Positions 43,266-52,648 are shown, counted from the first letter of the stretch. The stretch is 64,000 nucleotides of DNA from Streptomyces atratus (GCF_014648655.1 NZ_BMRN01000005.1:124001-188000), one strand, 5' to 3'. The notes: generated from the sequence alone by a model not told the origin. Made by a program: numbers and translations.

Positions 43266-44563
43266 TCCGGCTTCTCCGTGAGGTCGGTGATGGTCCGGCG
43301 CAGGCCGCGCTCGATCCGGTCGGCGATTCCCTTGGCCTCGTGGCCGAGCCCGGCCTGGGCGGCAGCCGTGGTGGCGTTCGCGGCCATCGCCTTGGCGACG
43401 GGTTGCGGATCGGTGACCGTACGCCCGTCGGCGAACCCGGAGACGGCGAACACGACGACGGGTACCTCGGTCAGTACATGGACGGTCCAGCTGGCGCGCT
43501 GCCGGTCGCCGAACCCGGCGGCGCCCGTGCCTTCGACCGGGTACGTACGGGGCATCAGGTCGGTGCGCCGGTCGAGGTGCTGGTCGGTGAAGCGGGTGCT
43601 CAGTGCTCTCATGGCCTCGGTGTCGCCCTCGGTGAAGATCATCCCGACCGTGGTGACACTGCTGCTGGTGGCGTCGGTGTAGGTGGCGCGTAGCATGCGC
43701 TCGCATCCGACCGGACCGAGTGTCCTGGCCAGCAGCGGGTCGAGGGCCGACGTACAGCCGCTGTCCGGGGCGACGCCGACCCGGGTCCAGACCCGGTCGG
43801 CACCGCCGGGCCCGGCTCCGTCGCCATGGAGCGTGCGCGGGAAGAGAGTGTCCACGGGGACGCTGTGCCAGGCCGAGCGGCCCACGGTGTAGGCGCTGTG
43901 GGCGACGGGGTCGGCCGAGGAGTCGCTGGTGAGCCAGGCGCCGGTGGCCGCGCCGCCGATCAGTCCGAGCCCGAGGACGACGCAGGCGGCGGCGGTCGCG
44001 GTCCTGACGGGGTGGCGGGTACGGATGGGGCGCAGCCGGGTGGTGGTCTCCACAGGTGTCTCGGGGAGCGCATGGCGGTACGGGTGCGGCTGCGGGTACG
44101 CGTGCGGGACATGCACCTGCCCGGGCGGTGGCGGGGTCGCCCCTGGACGCGGGGTGAGGTCCACGGCGCCGACGGGCCGCCGACGGGTCGCGGCGGGCGG
44201 CTGCTCGGGGCGGGGCGGGGTGGTGGCGGGCGCGGCGGGCACGGGCGCCGAGGGCACAGGCCGGAGCCGCGCCGTGGTCTCCACGGGCGGGACTGCTGAG
44301 GCGTGCGTCGGCTGAGGGGGCGCGACCGGCTTCGGGTCCGGCTCCTGCCGCTGAGGTACGGGCATCGATACCGGGGCGGCCGGTCCCACCGGCGCCGCTG
44401 GGCCGGGAATCGGCGCCTGCACTGCGGGCGGTGGTGTCCTCGGGCGCGGCGGAACGGGCACGCTCGCGGAGGTCGTGGAAGGGGCCTGTGCGGGGTGCGC
44501 GGGCGCCGGTGGTGAGGTCGTGGGGCGGGGCGGGACAGGAGCACGCTGCGCCTCGGTACTCAT
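43262..44563 (-). CDS. Proline-rich single-pass membrane protein, partner of the protease
   Basis: A 433-residue protein of no recognised family. The first 215 residues are low-complexity, Pro/Ala/Thr-rich and contain a duplicated peptide (VETTARLRPV and VETTTRLRPI). One membrane helix (TAAACVVLGLGLIGGAATGAWL, about 225-247) is followed by an extracytoplasmic domain of about 185 residues with two cysteines (SGCTSAL and GPVGCERM) that could form a disulphide. The translational overlap with the protease gene suggests a functional pair, such as substrate, inhibitor or sensor. The ATG at 44563 has AGGGGGG upstream. Confidence 0.75.
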   Translation of the reverse strand: MSTEAQRAPVPPRPTTSPPAPAHPAQAPSTTSASVPVPPRPRTPPPAVQAPIPGPAAPVGPAAPVSMPVPQRQEPDPKPVAPPQPTHASAVPPVETTARLRPVPSAPVPAAPATTPPRPEQPPAATRRRPVGAVDLTPRPGATPPPPGQVHVPHAYPQPHPYRHALPETPVETTTRLRPIRTRHPVRTATAAACVVLGLGLIGGAATGAWLTSDSSADPVAHSAYTVGRSAWHSVPVDTLFPRTLHGDGAGPGGADRVWTRVGVAPDSGCTSALDPLLARTLGPVGCERMLRATYTDATSSSVTTVGMIFTEGDTEAMRALSTRFTDQHLDRRTDLMPRTYPVEGTGAAGFGDRQRASWTVHVLTEVPVVVFAVSGFADGRTVTDPQPVAKAMAANATTAAAQAGLGHEAKGIADRIERGLRRTITDLTEKPE

Positions 44564-44747
44564 CCGCCCCCCTGGTCCTCTTCCGTACCGCGCGCGGATC
44601 GACGTCACAGGCAGGCCCGTTGGTTGCCGCGTGCCCGTCACTCTACGGGGTGGAACGGCCCCGGTGGGAGCAGGAAGCCCCGCCCCCGGACGATCTGCGC
44701 AGTTCATCCCCCTACCCAGCGGTACGGCCGTCTGGCAAGCTGCGGCC

Positions 44748-45950
44748 ATGACTGCCCGCGCTGCTGACCGGACCCGTTACGACCGGGCCACCGCTCATCT
44801 GGACGCCCCGATCGCCGTCGTCGATCTCGATGCGTTCGATGCCAATGCCGACGACCTCGTCCGCCGGGCCGCCGGGAAGCCGATCCGGGTGGCGAGCAAG
44901 TCTGTGCGCTGCCGGTCCCTGCTGGAGCGGGTGCTCGCGCGGCCCGGGTTCGCCGGGATCATGTCGTTCACACTGGCCGAGTCGCTGTGGCTGGCGCGGG
45001 CCGGTTTCGACGACGTACTGCTGGCCTATCCGTCGGCCGACCGGTCCGCCTTCGCGGAGCTGGCCGCCGATCCGAAGCTGGCCGCCGCCGTGACGGTGAT
45101 GGTGGACGATCACGCACAGCTGGAGCTGATCGACGCGGCACGGGCCGGTGGCCGCGAGGAGATCCGGGTCTGTCTGGAGCTGGACACCTCACTGCAGCTG
45201 CTCGGCGGACGGGTCAGGATCGGCGCCCTGCGCTCACCGCTGCGCTCCCCCGCCCAACTGGCCGAACTGGCACGCTCGGTGGCGCGCAGGCCCGGCTTCC
45301 GGCTGGTGGGTCTGATGGCGTACGAGGGTCATATCGCCGGGGTCGGGGATTCGGTCGCGGGACGGCCGCTGCGCTCCGGAGCGATCCGGCTGATGCAGGC
45401 CGCAGGCCGCAAGGAACTGGCCGCCCGGCGGGCCGAGGTCGTGCGGGCGGTACGGGCGGTGGCACCGGACCTGGAGTTCGTGAACGGCGGCGGCACCGGC
45501 AGTGTGCAGCACACCGCGGCGGAGCGCGCGGTGACCGAGATCGCGGCCGGATCGGGGCTCTACGTACCGCGGCTGTTCGACAACTACACGTCGTTCACAG
45601 CGCGTCCGGCGGCACTGTTCGCCCAGCCGGTGGTGCGCCGGCCGGGCGTGGGTGCGGTGACGGTCCTCGGTGGCGGCTATCCGGCGTCCGGGCCCGCAGG
45701 TGCGGACCGGCTGCCCGTCCCGTATCTGCCGGAGGGACTGCGCTACGACCCGCAGGAGGGGCCGGGCGAGGTGCAGACCCCGCTGCTCGGCGCCCCGGCG
45801 GACGATCTGCTGATCGGCGACAAGGTGTGGTTCCGGCACGCGAAGGCCGGTGAACTGTGCGAACGCTTCGACGAGTTGCAGCTGATCGAGGGTGACCGGG
45901 TGACGGCGACCGTGCCGACGTACCGCGGCGAGGGCCGTACGTTCCTGTGA
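44748..45950 (+). CDS. Amino-acid deaminase/aldolase (alanine racemase-fold PLP protein)
   Basis: A 400-residue PLP enzyme of fold type III. The N-terminal barrel carries the Schiff-base lysine in PIRVASKSVRCRSLLE, then GLMAYEGHIAG and FVNGGGTGS, as in D-threonine aldolase/D-serine deaminase relatives; the C-terminal beta domain binds metal (IGDKVWFRHAKAGELCE). The specific substrate is not clear. No ribosome site precedes the ATG at 44748. Its stop lies two bases before the convergent pseudogene. Confidence 0.88.
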   Translation: MTARAADRTRYDRATAHLDAPIAVVDLDAFDANADDLVRRAAGKPIRVASKSVRCRSLLERVLARPGFAGIMSFTLAESLWLARAGFDDVLLAYPSADRSAFAELAADPKLAAAVTVMVDDHAQLELIDAARAGGREEIRVCLELDTSLQLLGGRVRIGALRSPLRSPAQLAELARSVARRPGFRLVGLMAYEGHIAGVGDSVAGRPLRSGAIRLMQAAGRKELAARRAEVVRAVRAVAPDLEFVNGGGTGSVQHTAAERAVTEIAAGSGLYVPRLFDNYTSFTARPAALFAQPVVRRPGVGAVTVLGGGYPASGPAGADRLPVPYLPEGLRYDPQEGPGEVQTPLLGAPADDLLIGDKVWFRHAKAGELCERFDELQLIEGDRVTATVPTYRGEGRTFL

Positions 45951-45952
45951 GC

Positions 45953-46326
45953 TCAGGGAGCCACGGAGCTGCCCATGCCGCCGCTCGTACCGCTGTCGTC
46001 GATCGGCCGGATCGCCTCGGTGATGGTGTCCATGAGGGAGAGCGGCGGGCAGTATCGCCGTCGCCCCTGCCCAGCAGTACGGCTCCGGTGACGGCTGCGC
46101 CGACGACGGCCGGTCCGGCCACGGCGAGCGCGACGATCCGGGTGCCGCCACCGGTCGCCGCACTGCCACTGCCGTTCCCGTACGTGACCGGCTCGGGCGG
46201 CCCGAACTGCTGGGGCGCGGAGGCGATCGGGCGGGTATGCGCGGTCCATGCCGTACCGTCCCACCACCGCTCGGTACCCGGTGTCGCGGCGTCCGGATAC
46301 CGGCCGGGCGGTGTCGCGTTGCTCAT
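45953..46326 (-). pseudogene. DUF2510 membrane protein gene with internal deletion and frameshift
   Basis: The first 81 codons from ATG 46326 encode a normal start: a DUF2510 motif (PGRYPDAATPGTERWWDGTAW) and a membrane helix (IVALAVAGPAVVGAAVTGAVLL) ending GRGDGDT. Then, in another frame, comes LSLMDTITEAIRPIDDSGTS followed by GGMGSSVAP and a stop, which resembles the normal C-terminus of this family. About 150-250 codons of the extracellular domain expected between them are missing, and the total length (374 bases) is not a multiple of three. This is a broken gene. Confidence 0.75.
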
Positions 46327-46388
46327 CCCACCACTCCGGAGTTCCGCCGCCGACGGGATCCCGACGAGCTCCTGTTGGCGGTGGAACT

Positions 46389-47180
46389 CTAGACCGGTGT
46401 GACGTACGCCCCGGAGATACCGCCGTCGACGAGGAAGTCGGTGGCGTTGACGAACGAGGAGTCGTCGCTCGCGAGGAAGGCGACGGCTGCCGCGATCTCC
46501 GTGGCGTCGGCGAACCGTCCGACCGGGATGTGCACGAGCCTGCGGGCCGCGCGTTCCGGGTCCTTGGCGAACAGCTCCTGGAGCAGCGGGGTGTTGACCG
46601 GTCCCGGGCACAGCGCGTTGACCCGGATGCCTTCGCGGGCGAACTGCACACCGAGTTCGCGGGACATGGCGAGGACGCCGCCCTTGGACGCGGTGTAGGA
46701 GATCTGGCTGGTGGCCGCTCCCAGGATCGCGACGAAGGACGCGGTGTTGATGATCGAGCCGCGGCGCTGGCGGCGCATGTAGGGCAGGGCGGCCTTGCAG
46801 CAGAGGTAGACGGAGGTGAGGTTGACGTCCTGGACGCGCTTCCATGCCTCCAGTCCCGTAGTGAGGATGGAGTCGTCGTCGGGCGGGGAGATGCCCGCGT
46901 TGTTGAAGGCGATGTCGACGGAGCCGTAGGTGTCGAACGCGGTCTTGAAGAGCGCCTCGACCTGTTCGGGGTCGGTGACGTCGACGCGCACGAACGTGCC
47001 GCCGACCTCCTCGGCCGCGGCGTTGCCCGCGTTCTCGTCGATGTCGCCGCAGACGACACGGGCGCCCTCCGACGCCAGCCGGCGTGCGGTGGCCAGGCCG
47101 ATGCCGCTGGCGGCTCCGGTGATGACGGCGGTGCGGCCGACCAGGCGGCGGCAGATGTTCTCGCTGTCGGTGGTGGTCAT
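46389..47180 (-). CDS. Short-chain dehydrogenase/reductase
   Basis: A 263-residue classical SDR with TGAASGIG for NAD(P) binding, DIAFNNAGIS, and the catalytic pair in SQISYTASKGG. CGDIDENAG after the second strand indicates NAD preference. It is the third gene of a glutamine-synthetase-like/aldehyde-dehydrogenase/SDR operon (gap of 6 bases), so it probably oxidises an alcohol or amino-alcohol intermediate of that pathway. Confidence 0.94.
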   Translation of the reverse strand: MTTTDSENICRRLVGRTAVITGAASGIGLATARRLASEGARVVCGDIDENAGNAAAEEVGGTFVRVDVTDPEQVEALFKTAFDTYGSVDIAFNNAGISPPDDDSILTTGLEAWKRVQDVNLTSVYLCCKAALPYMRRQRRGSIINTASFVAILGAATSQISYTASKGGVLAMSRELGVQFAREGIRVNALCPGPVNTPLLQELFAKDPERAARRLVHIPVGRFADATEIAAAVAFLASDDSSFVNATDFLVDGGISGAYVTPV

Positions 47181-47186
47181 GCTGGC

Positions 47187-48578
47187 TCAGGCCTCCGTGC
47201 TGATGAAGACGTTCTTGGTTTCGGTGAATGCGGCAAGCGCGTCGGGGCCTAGTTCGCGGCCGAGTCCGGACTGTTCGTAGCCGCCGAACGGGGTCCAGTA
47301 GCGGACGCTGGAGTGGGAGTTGACGGAGAGGTTCCCGGCCCGGACCGACTGCGAGACGCGCAGTGCGCGGCCCACGTCGCGGGTCCAGATCGACCCGGCG
47401 AGGCCGTACTGCGTCGCGTTGGCGAGCCGGACGGCGTCGGCCTCGTCCTCGAAGGGAAGAACGACGGCGACCGGACCGAACACCTCTTCGGTGGCGACGG
47501 GTGAGTCCGGGCGGGCGTCGGTGAGGACGGTCGGTGGGAACCAGAACCCGGGCCCTTCGGGTGCTTTGCCTCTGAGGGCGGTCGCGTCCTCGGGGACGTA
47601 ACTCCGCACCCGTTCCAGTTGCGCCCGGGAGATCAACGGGCCCATCCGGGTGTTCTCGTCCAACGGGTCTCCCACCACGACCGATTCGATTGCGGGGGCG
47701 AGCAGTTCCAGGAAGCGGTCGTACGCGGATCGCTGGACCAGGATGCGGGTGCGGGCGCAGCAGTCCTGGCCGGCGTTGTCCAGGAACGCCATGGGTGCGG
47801 CGGCTGCGGCGGCCTCGATGTCGGCGTCGGCGAAGACGATGTTGGGGCTCTTGCCGCCGAGTTCGAGGGTGAGCCGCTTCACACGGTCGGCGCACTTGGC
47901 CATGATCTGCTTGCCGACCCGGGTGGAGCCGGTGAAGACGATCTTGGCGACGCCAGGGTGCTCGACCAGGGCGTTTCCGGTCACATCGCCCGCGCCCGGC
48001 AGCACCTGGAGGAGGTGGTCGGGAAGCCCTGCGTCCAGGGCGAGCCGGGCCAGCCGCAGGGCGGTGAGGGGGGTCGTCTCGGCGGGCTTGAGGAGTACGG
48101 CGTTGCCGGCGGCGAGGGCGGGGGCGAGGCCCCAGGCGGCGATCGGCATGGGGAAGTTCCACGGTGCGATCACGCCGATGACGCCGAGGGGTTCGAGGAG
48201 GGTGATGTCGAGTCCGCCGGGGACCGGGATCTGCCGGCCGGCGAGTCGTTCCACTCCCCCGGCGGCGTAGTCGAGCAGATCGCGGACGTTGGCCGCTTCC
48301 CAGCGGGCGTTGCCGAGGGTGTGGCCGGCCTCCTGGACCTCCAGGCGGGCCAGCTGTTCGGCTTCGCCGTCGACGGCGGTGGCGAAGCGGCGCAGCAGCC
48401 TGGCGCGGTCGGCGGGGGCGAGGGCGGCCCAGGTTCGCTGGGCGGCTGCGGCCCGGACGACCGCCGCGTCGACCTCGGCGGCGGTGGTGGACGGGACGGT
48501 GGCGAGGAGTTCTTCGGTCGCCGGGTTGAGTACGTGGTGTTCCACCGGGTGGTCGGGCGTGGTCACGGGGTGCCTCAC
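47187..48578 (-). CDS. Aldehyde dehydrogenase
   Basis: A 463-residue NAD(P)-dependent aldehyde dehydrogenase. Family motifs are IAPWNFPMPIAAWGLAPALA, VFTGSTRVGK, the catalytic Glu in LTLELGGKSPN and the catalytic Cys in NAGQDCCARTR. It is coupled to the upstream glutamine-synthetase-like gene by a GTGA overlap. In this setting it would oxidise a gamma-glutamylated amino-aldehyde, the second step of a Puu-like pathway. An in-frame GTG at 48566 is an alternative start. Confidence 0.95.
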   Translation of the reverse strand: MRHPVTTPDHPVEHHVLNPATEELLATVPSTTAAEVDAAVVRAAAAQRTWAALAPADRARLLRRFATAVDGEAEQLARLEVQEAGHTLGNARWEAANVRDLLDYAAGGVERLAGRQIPVPGGLDITLLEPLGVIGVIAPWNFPMPIAAWGLAPALAAGNAVLLKPAETTPLTALRLARLALDAGLPDHLLQVLPGAGDVTGNALVEHPGVAKIVFTGSTRVGKQIMAKCADRVKRLTLELGGKSPNIVFADADIEAAAAAAPMAFLDNAGQDCCARTRILVQRSAYDRFLELLAPAIESVVVGDPLDENTRMGPLISRAQLERVRSYVPEDATALRGKAPEGPGFWFPPTVLTDARPDSPVATEEVFGPVAVVLPFEDEADAVRLANATQYGLAGSIWTRDVGRALRVSQSVRAGNLSVNSHSSVRYWTPFGGYEQSGLGRELGPDALAAFTETKNVFISTEA

Positions 48579-49942
48579 AGGCGTTCGAAGGAGCGGCGGA
48601 GCTCCCAGTCGGTCACTGCGGCGTCGAAGGCTTCGAGTTCGACGCGGGCCATGTTGCGGTAGTGCGCGACGACGTCGTCACCGAAGGCCGCCCTGGCGAT
48701 CTCGCTCCTCTCCCAGAGTTCGGCGGCTTCGCGCAGTGTGGTGGGGACGTGGTCGTAGTCGGCGGCGTAGGCGTTGCTTCCGCAGGGCTGGGGGAGTTCG
48801 AGGCCCTTCTCGATGCCGTGGATGCCCGCCGCGACCAGTCCGGCGACGGCGAGGTACGGGTTGACGTCACCGCCGGGCAGCCGGTTCTCGAAGCGCATCG
48901 AGCGGCCGTGGCCGACGACGCGGAGCGAGCAGGTGCGGTTGTCGTGGCCCCAGGCGACGGCGGTCGGCGCGAAGGAGCCCGGCTGGAAGCGTTTGTAGGA
49001 GTTGATGTTCGGTGCGTAGAGGAGGGAGAAGTCGCGCAGGGCGGCCAGCTGCCCGGCGAGGAAGTGCCGCATCACCGGGGACATGCCGCCGCCCTCGCCC
49101 GCCATGACGCTGCGCCCGGCCTCGTCGGCGGACCGGAGCGAGAGATGGATGTGGCAGGAGTTGCCCTCGCGCTCGTTGAACTTGGCCATGAAGGTGAGTG
49201 CGACGCCCTCCTGGGCGGCGATCTCCTTGGCGCCGGTCTTGTAGACGGCGTGCTGGTCGCAGGTGACCAGGGCCTCGTCGTAACGGAACACGATCTCGTG
49301 CTGGCCGGGGTTGCACTCGCCCTTGGCGGACTCGACGGTGAGACCCGCGGCCGCCATTTCGTTGCGGATACGGCGCAGCAGCGGCTCGACGCGGCCGGTG
49401 CCGAGTACGGAGTAGTCGACGTTGTACTGGTTGGCCGGGGTCAGATCGCGGTAGTTGCGGTCCCAGGCCTGCTCGTAGGTGTCCTTGAAGACGATGAATT
49501 CGAGCTCGGTGCCGACATGGGCCGTGTAGCCGTGCTCGGCCAGCCTTTCCAGCTGGCGGCTCAGGATCCGGCGGGGTGCGGCGGCGACGGGCGATCCGTC
49601 CTCCTGGGTGAGGTCGGCCATGACCATGGCCGTGCCCTCGTTCCAGGGCACCAGGCGCAGGGTGGAGAGGTCGGCGTGCATGGCGAAGTCGCCGTAGCCG
49701 CGGTCCCAGGAGGACATCTCGAATCCGTCGACGGTGTTCATGTCGGTGTCGACGGCGAGCAGATAGTTGCATCCCTCGGAGCCGTGCTCCACGACCTCGT
49801 CGAGGAAGAAGCGGGCGGCGAACCGTTTGCCCTGCAGCCGTCCCTGCATGTCGGGGAAGGCGAGCACGACGGTGTCGATCTCACCGCTTCTGACGAGGAC
49901 GCGCAGTTCCTCGATCCCCAGCGGTGGTGTTCGGTCTGCCAC
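48575..49942 (-). CDS. glnA4: Glutamine synthetase-like gamma-glutamyl-amine ligase, probably GlnA4
   Basis: A 455-residue glutamine-synthetase-fold enzyme. Metal/ATP sites are visible in GTELEFIVF, SAKGECNPGQHEIVFRYD, NSCHIHLS and the arginine-rich end SMRFENRLPGGDVNPYLA. It lacks the adenylylation tyrosine motif of GlnA1 and is more like the polyamine/ethanolamine-specific GlnA3/GlnA4 enzymes. The neighbours (dehydrogenases, GntR regulator, C26 hydrolase) match the surroundings of S. coelicolor glnA4, which makes gamma-glutamylethanolamide. The paralogue assignment rests on context. The GTG at 49942 has AGGAGG upstream. Confidence 0.85.
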   Translation of the reverse strand: MADRTPPLGIEELRVLVRSGEIDTVVLAFPDMQGRLQGKRFAARFFLDEVVEHGSEGCNYLLAVDTDMNTVDGFEMSSWDRGYGDFAMHADLSTLRLVPWNEGTAMVMADLTQEDGSPVAAAPRRILSRQLERLAEHGYTAHVGTELEFIVFKDTYEQAWDRNYRDLTPANQYNVDYSVLGTGRVEPLLRRIRNEMAAAGLTVESAKGECNPGQHEIVFRYDEALVTCDQHAVYKTGAKEIAAQEGVALTFMAKFNEREGNSCHIHLSLRSADEAGRSVMAGEGGGMSPVMRHFLAGQLAALRDFSLLYAPNINSYKRFQPGSFAPTAVAWGHDNRTCSLRVVGHGRSMRFENRLPGGDVNPYLAVAGLVAAGIHGIEKGLELPQPCGSNAYAADYDHVPTTLREAAELWERSEIARAAFGDDVVAHYRNMARVELEAFDAAVTDWELRRSFERL

Positions 49943-50018
49943 GGGATACTCCTCCTTCGGCCAGCCGGAAGGCTTAAGGTATGCGAGAGAACCATTAATT
50001 GTGAAGGGAATGCGGGAC

Positions 50019-50747
50019 GTGGCCGAGGAAAGCGAGTTCACCGACCGCCTGATGCCCGTACTGCGGCCCGTCCGGGCGGGGAACGGCTTCGAGGAGGCGC
50101 TGGAGCAGATCCTCCAGGTGGTCAGGCTCGGGCTGGTGCCCGGCGGCGGGCGGCTGCCGGCCGAGCGCGAGCTGGCCGAGCTCCTGGGGATCAGCCGGGT
50201 CACGCTGCGCGAGGTGCTGAAGGTCCTGCAGGACCAGGGCCTGGTGGAGAGCAGGCGCGGGCGGTACGGCGGCACGTTCGTGCTGCCCCGCACCGACAGT
50301 CCCGGCGAGGACGAGCTGCGCCGGAGGGTGGAGTCGGTCGACATCGAGGACGTGCTGCGCTTCCGCGAGGTACTGGAGGCCGGGGCGGCCGGGCTGTGCG
50401 CCGTGCAGGGGCTGACGGACGAGGGGGCGGACCGGCTGCGGACGGCTCTGGCGGCGACTCACGAAGCACCTCTGCCCGACTACCGCAGGCGCGACACCCT
50501 GTTCCACCTGACCCTGGCGGAACTCTCGGGCTCCGCATCCCTGACGGCGCAGTACGCGGCCGTCCGGGCCACCGTGAACGATCTGCTGGACTGCATACCG
50601 CTGCTCGTGCGGAACCTGGAGCATTCGCAGCATCAGCACACAAGTCTCGTCGAGGCGGTTCTCGACGGGGACGCGGAGGCCGCGCGTGCGGTGATGCGCG
50701 AGCACTGTGCGGGTACGGCCGCGTTGCTGCGCGGATTCCTGGCCTGA
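50019..50747 (+). CDS. GntR/FadR-family regulator
   Basis: A regulator of about 242 residues. The winged helix (RLPAERELAELLGISRVTLREV) is at about 40-80 and a FadR-type all-alpha ligand domain (FCD) follows, with metal-ligand histidines in HSQHQHTSLVEAV. It is divergent from the glnA4-like operon and likely represses it. The GTG at 50019 is chosen because GAAGGGA lies nine bases upstream; the ATG at 50010 would overlap that site. In the gap, GGT-N10-ACC within 49978-49994 is a possible operator. Confidence 0.9.
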   Translation: MAEESEFTDRLMPVLRPVRAGNGFEEALEQILQVVRLGLVPGGGRLPAERELAELLGISRVTLREVLKVLQDQGLVESRRGRYGGTFVLPRTDSPGEDELRRRVESVDIEDVLRFREVLEAGAAGLCAVQGLTDEGADRLRTALAATHEAPLPDYRRRDTLFHLTLAELSGSASLTAQYAAVRATVNDLLDCIPLLVRNLEHSQHQHTSLVEAVLDGDAEAARAVMREHCAGTAALLRGFLA

Positions 50748-50868
50748 AAGAGGTGCTACCGGTTCCGCTTCGGTGACAGCCTCCGGAAACGCAAAGGTAT
50801 CCTCTGCCACCATTGAAACCATGGAACCGAGCCCGCCCGCACAGGCGGCCGACCGGAGGGACCGCCCC

Positions 50869-51639
50869 GTGTCCGAACCTCTCATCGGCGTCTCCACCTA
50901 TCTGGAGCCCGCGGCCCGCTGGGGCGTCTGGGAGCTGCCCGCCACCCTCCTCCCGGCCGCCTACCCGCGGATGGTCCAGCAGTCCGGCGGCCTGGCCGCC
51001 CTGCTCCCGCCGGACGCCCCCGCCCGGGCCGGGGCCGCGGTGGCCCGGCTGGACGGCCTCGTCATCGCGGGCGGCGCCGATGTGGAACCCGGGCTGTACG
51101 GCGCGGAGCGCGACTTCAGGACCGGTCCCCCCGCACATGAGCGCGACGCCTGGGAGCTGGCCCTGATCAGGGCCGCGCTGGAGTCCGGTACGCCGCTCCT
51201 CGGCGTCTGCCGCGGTATGCAGCTGCTCAATGTGGCGCTCGGCGGCACCCTGACCCAGCACCTCGACGGGCACACCGGCCCGCTGGGCGCGACCGGAGTC
51301 CTCGGCGCACACCCGGTGAAGACCGTACCGGGAACGCTCTGCGCATCGATCGCGCCGGGGGAGTCAGCCGTCCCCACCTACCACCACCAGTGCGTGCAAC
51401 GGCTCGCACCGGGACTCGTGGCTTCGGCGCACGCGGCGGACGGCACGGTCGAGGCGATCGAACTGCCCAGGCCGCAGTGGGTGCTCGGCGTGCAGTGGCA
51501 TCCGGAGATGGGCGACGACCCACGGCTGATGCAGGCACTGGTGGCGGCAGCGACGGCCCGGCCGATCCCGGCCCGTACGCCGTCCGAGGACCTCGCGCCG
51601 CCGCGGACCACGGGGGCCCGCGAGCGCTTGCGGCCCTAG
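50869..51639 (+). CDS. Gamma-glutamyl-gamma-aminobutyrate hydrolase family protein (peptidase C26, PuuD-like)
   Basis: A 256-residue class I glutamine-amidotransferase-fold hydrolase. The nucleophile elbow is LGVCRGMQLLNVALGG, and the His-Glu pair is in GVQWHPE. PuuD-type enzymes remove the gamma-glutamyl group at the end of the putrescine-like pathway, which would complete the route begun by the GlnA4-like ligase and the dehydrogenases next door. The GTG at 50869 is supported by GGAGGG nine bases upstream; an ATG at 50821 has none. Confidence 0.92.
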   Translation: MSEPLIGVSTYLEPAARWGVWELPATLLPAAYPRMVQQSGGLAALLPPDAPARAGAAVARLDGLVIAGGADVEPGLYGAERDFRTGPPAHERDAWELALIRAALESGTPLLGVCRGMQLLNVALGGTLTQHLDGHTGPLGATGVLGAHPVKTVPGTLCASIAPGESAVPTYHHQCVQRLAPGLVASAHAADGTVEAIELPRPQWVLGVQWHPEMGDDPRLMQALVAAATARPIPARTPSEDLAPPRTTGARERLRP

Positions 51640-51724
51640 CGGGTGCCGGCGGCCTCGGGAGCCGCGGCCCCGAAAGAGGCGTCAGCAGGACGAACCGGCG
51701 CGCGGGCGTACACGAGATTCCCCG

Positions 51725-52648
51725 CTACGTGTCCCGTCCCGTCAGCGACAGCAGATCGCGCGCCGGACCCGTCGGACGGTGGCCCGAGGGCCATACCGCG
51801 CGCAGCTGGCGCCTCAGCCGCACCCCGGCGATCGGTATCTTGACCAGGCGCCTGGAGGACAGCTCCTCGCCCAGCGCCAGTTCGCTCAGCACGCACGGTC
51901 CCGCCCCGCTCTCCGCCGCCGCCTTCACCGCGGTCGTCGAGGAGAGTTCGAGCAGTGGCTGGGCGAGGCCGCCGTGCACGGCGAGGGCCGCGTCCAGTAC
52001 CTGGCGGGTGCCGGAGCCGTACTCGCGCAGGATCAGCGGGGTCGCGGCCAGTTCCTGCGGGGTCAGGGGCGTACGGCGGCGGGCCCACACATGGGACGGG
52101 GCGACCACGACAACCAGGCGGTCATGGGCGATGACTGTGCCGTCGAGCCCTTCCGGCACGGACAGGCCCTCCACGAATCCGAGGTCGGCCTCGCCGACGA
52201 GCAGCCGCCCCGCGACCGCCGCCGAGTTTCCGGCGAGCAGCGAGACCGCGGTGTCCGGCCGTTCGGCACGCAGCGCTATCAGCCAGCCCGGCAGCAGGTA
52301 TTCGGCGATGGTCATGGAAGCGGCCACCCGCAGTCGGGAGTCCCGCCGGTCGCGCAGCGCCTGCGCGCCCGCGTCGAACGCCTCGGCCGCCTCGACGATC
52401 CTGCGCGCCCAGTCGGTGACCAGCGCGCCCGCGTCGGTGAGCCGGGAGCCGCGCGGCGAGCGGTCCAGCAGGGCCAGGCCGAGCTGCCGTTCCATCGACC
52501 GGATGCGACTGCTGGCCGCGGGCTGGCTGACGCCGACGTCCTGTGCCGCGCGCCCCAGACTGCCGTGCCGGGCGACGGCGAGCAGCAGCTCCAGCGCACC
52601 GAGGTCGGGGACCCGGTGGGAGAGGGGAACATGTTCTTCACCGGTCAT
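51725..52648 (-). CDS. LysR-family regulator
   Basis: A 307-residue regulator. The N-terminal HTH (GSLGRAAQDVGVSQPAASSRIRSMERQLG) is followed by a substrate-binding domain. It is divergent from a TDT transporter gene, with three TATGA/TCATA half-sites in the 70-base gap. The classical LysR arrangement implies that it activates the transporter in response to a small anion. It ends convergently with the C26 hydrolase gene after an 85-base gap. Confidence 0.93.
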   Translation of the reverse strand: MTGEEHVPLSHRVPDLGALELLLAVARHGSLGRAAQDVGVSQPAASSRIRSMERQLGLALLDRSPRGSRLTDAGALVTDWARRIVEAAEAFDAGAQALRDRRDSRLRVAASMTIAEYLLPGWLIALRAERPDTAVSLLAGNSAAVAGRLLVGEADLGFVEGLSVPEGLDGTVIAHDRLVVVVAPSHVWARRRTPLTPQELAATPLILREYGSGTRQVLDAALAVHGGLAQPLLELSSTTAVKAAAESGAGPCVLSELALGEELSSRRLVKIPIAGVRLRRQLRAVWPSGHRPTGPARDLLSLTGRDT

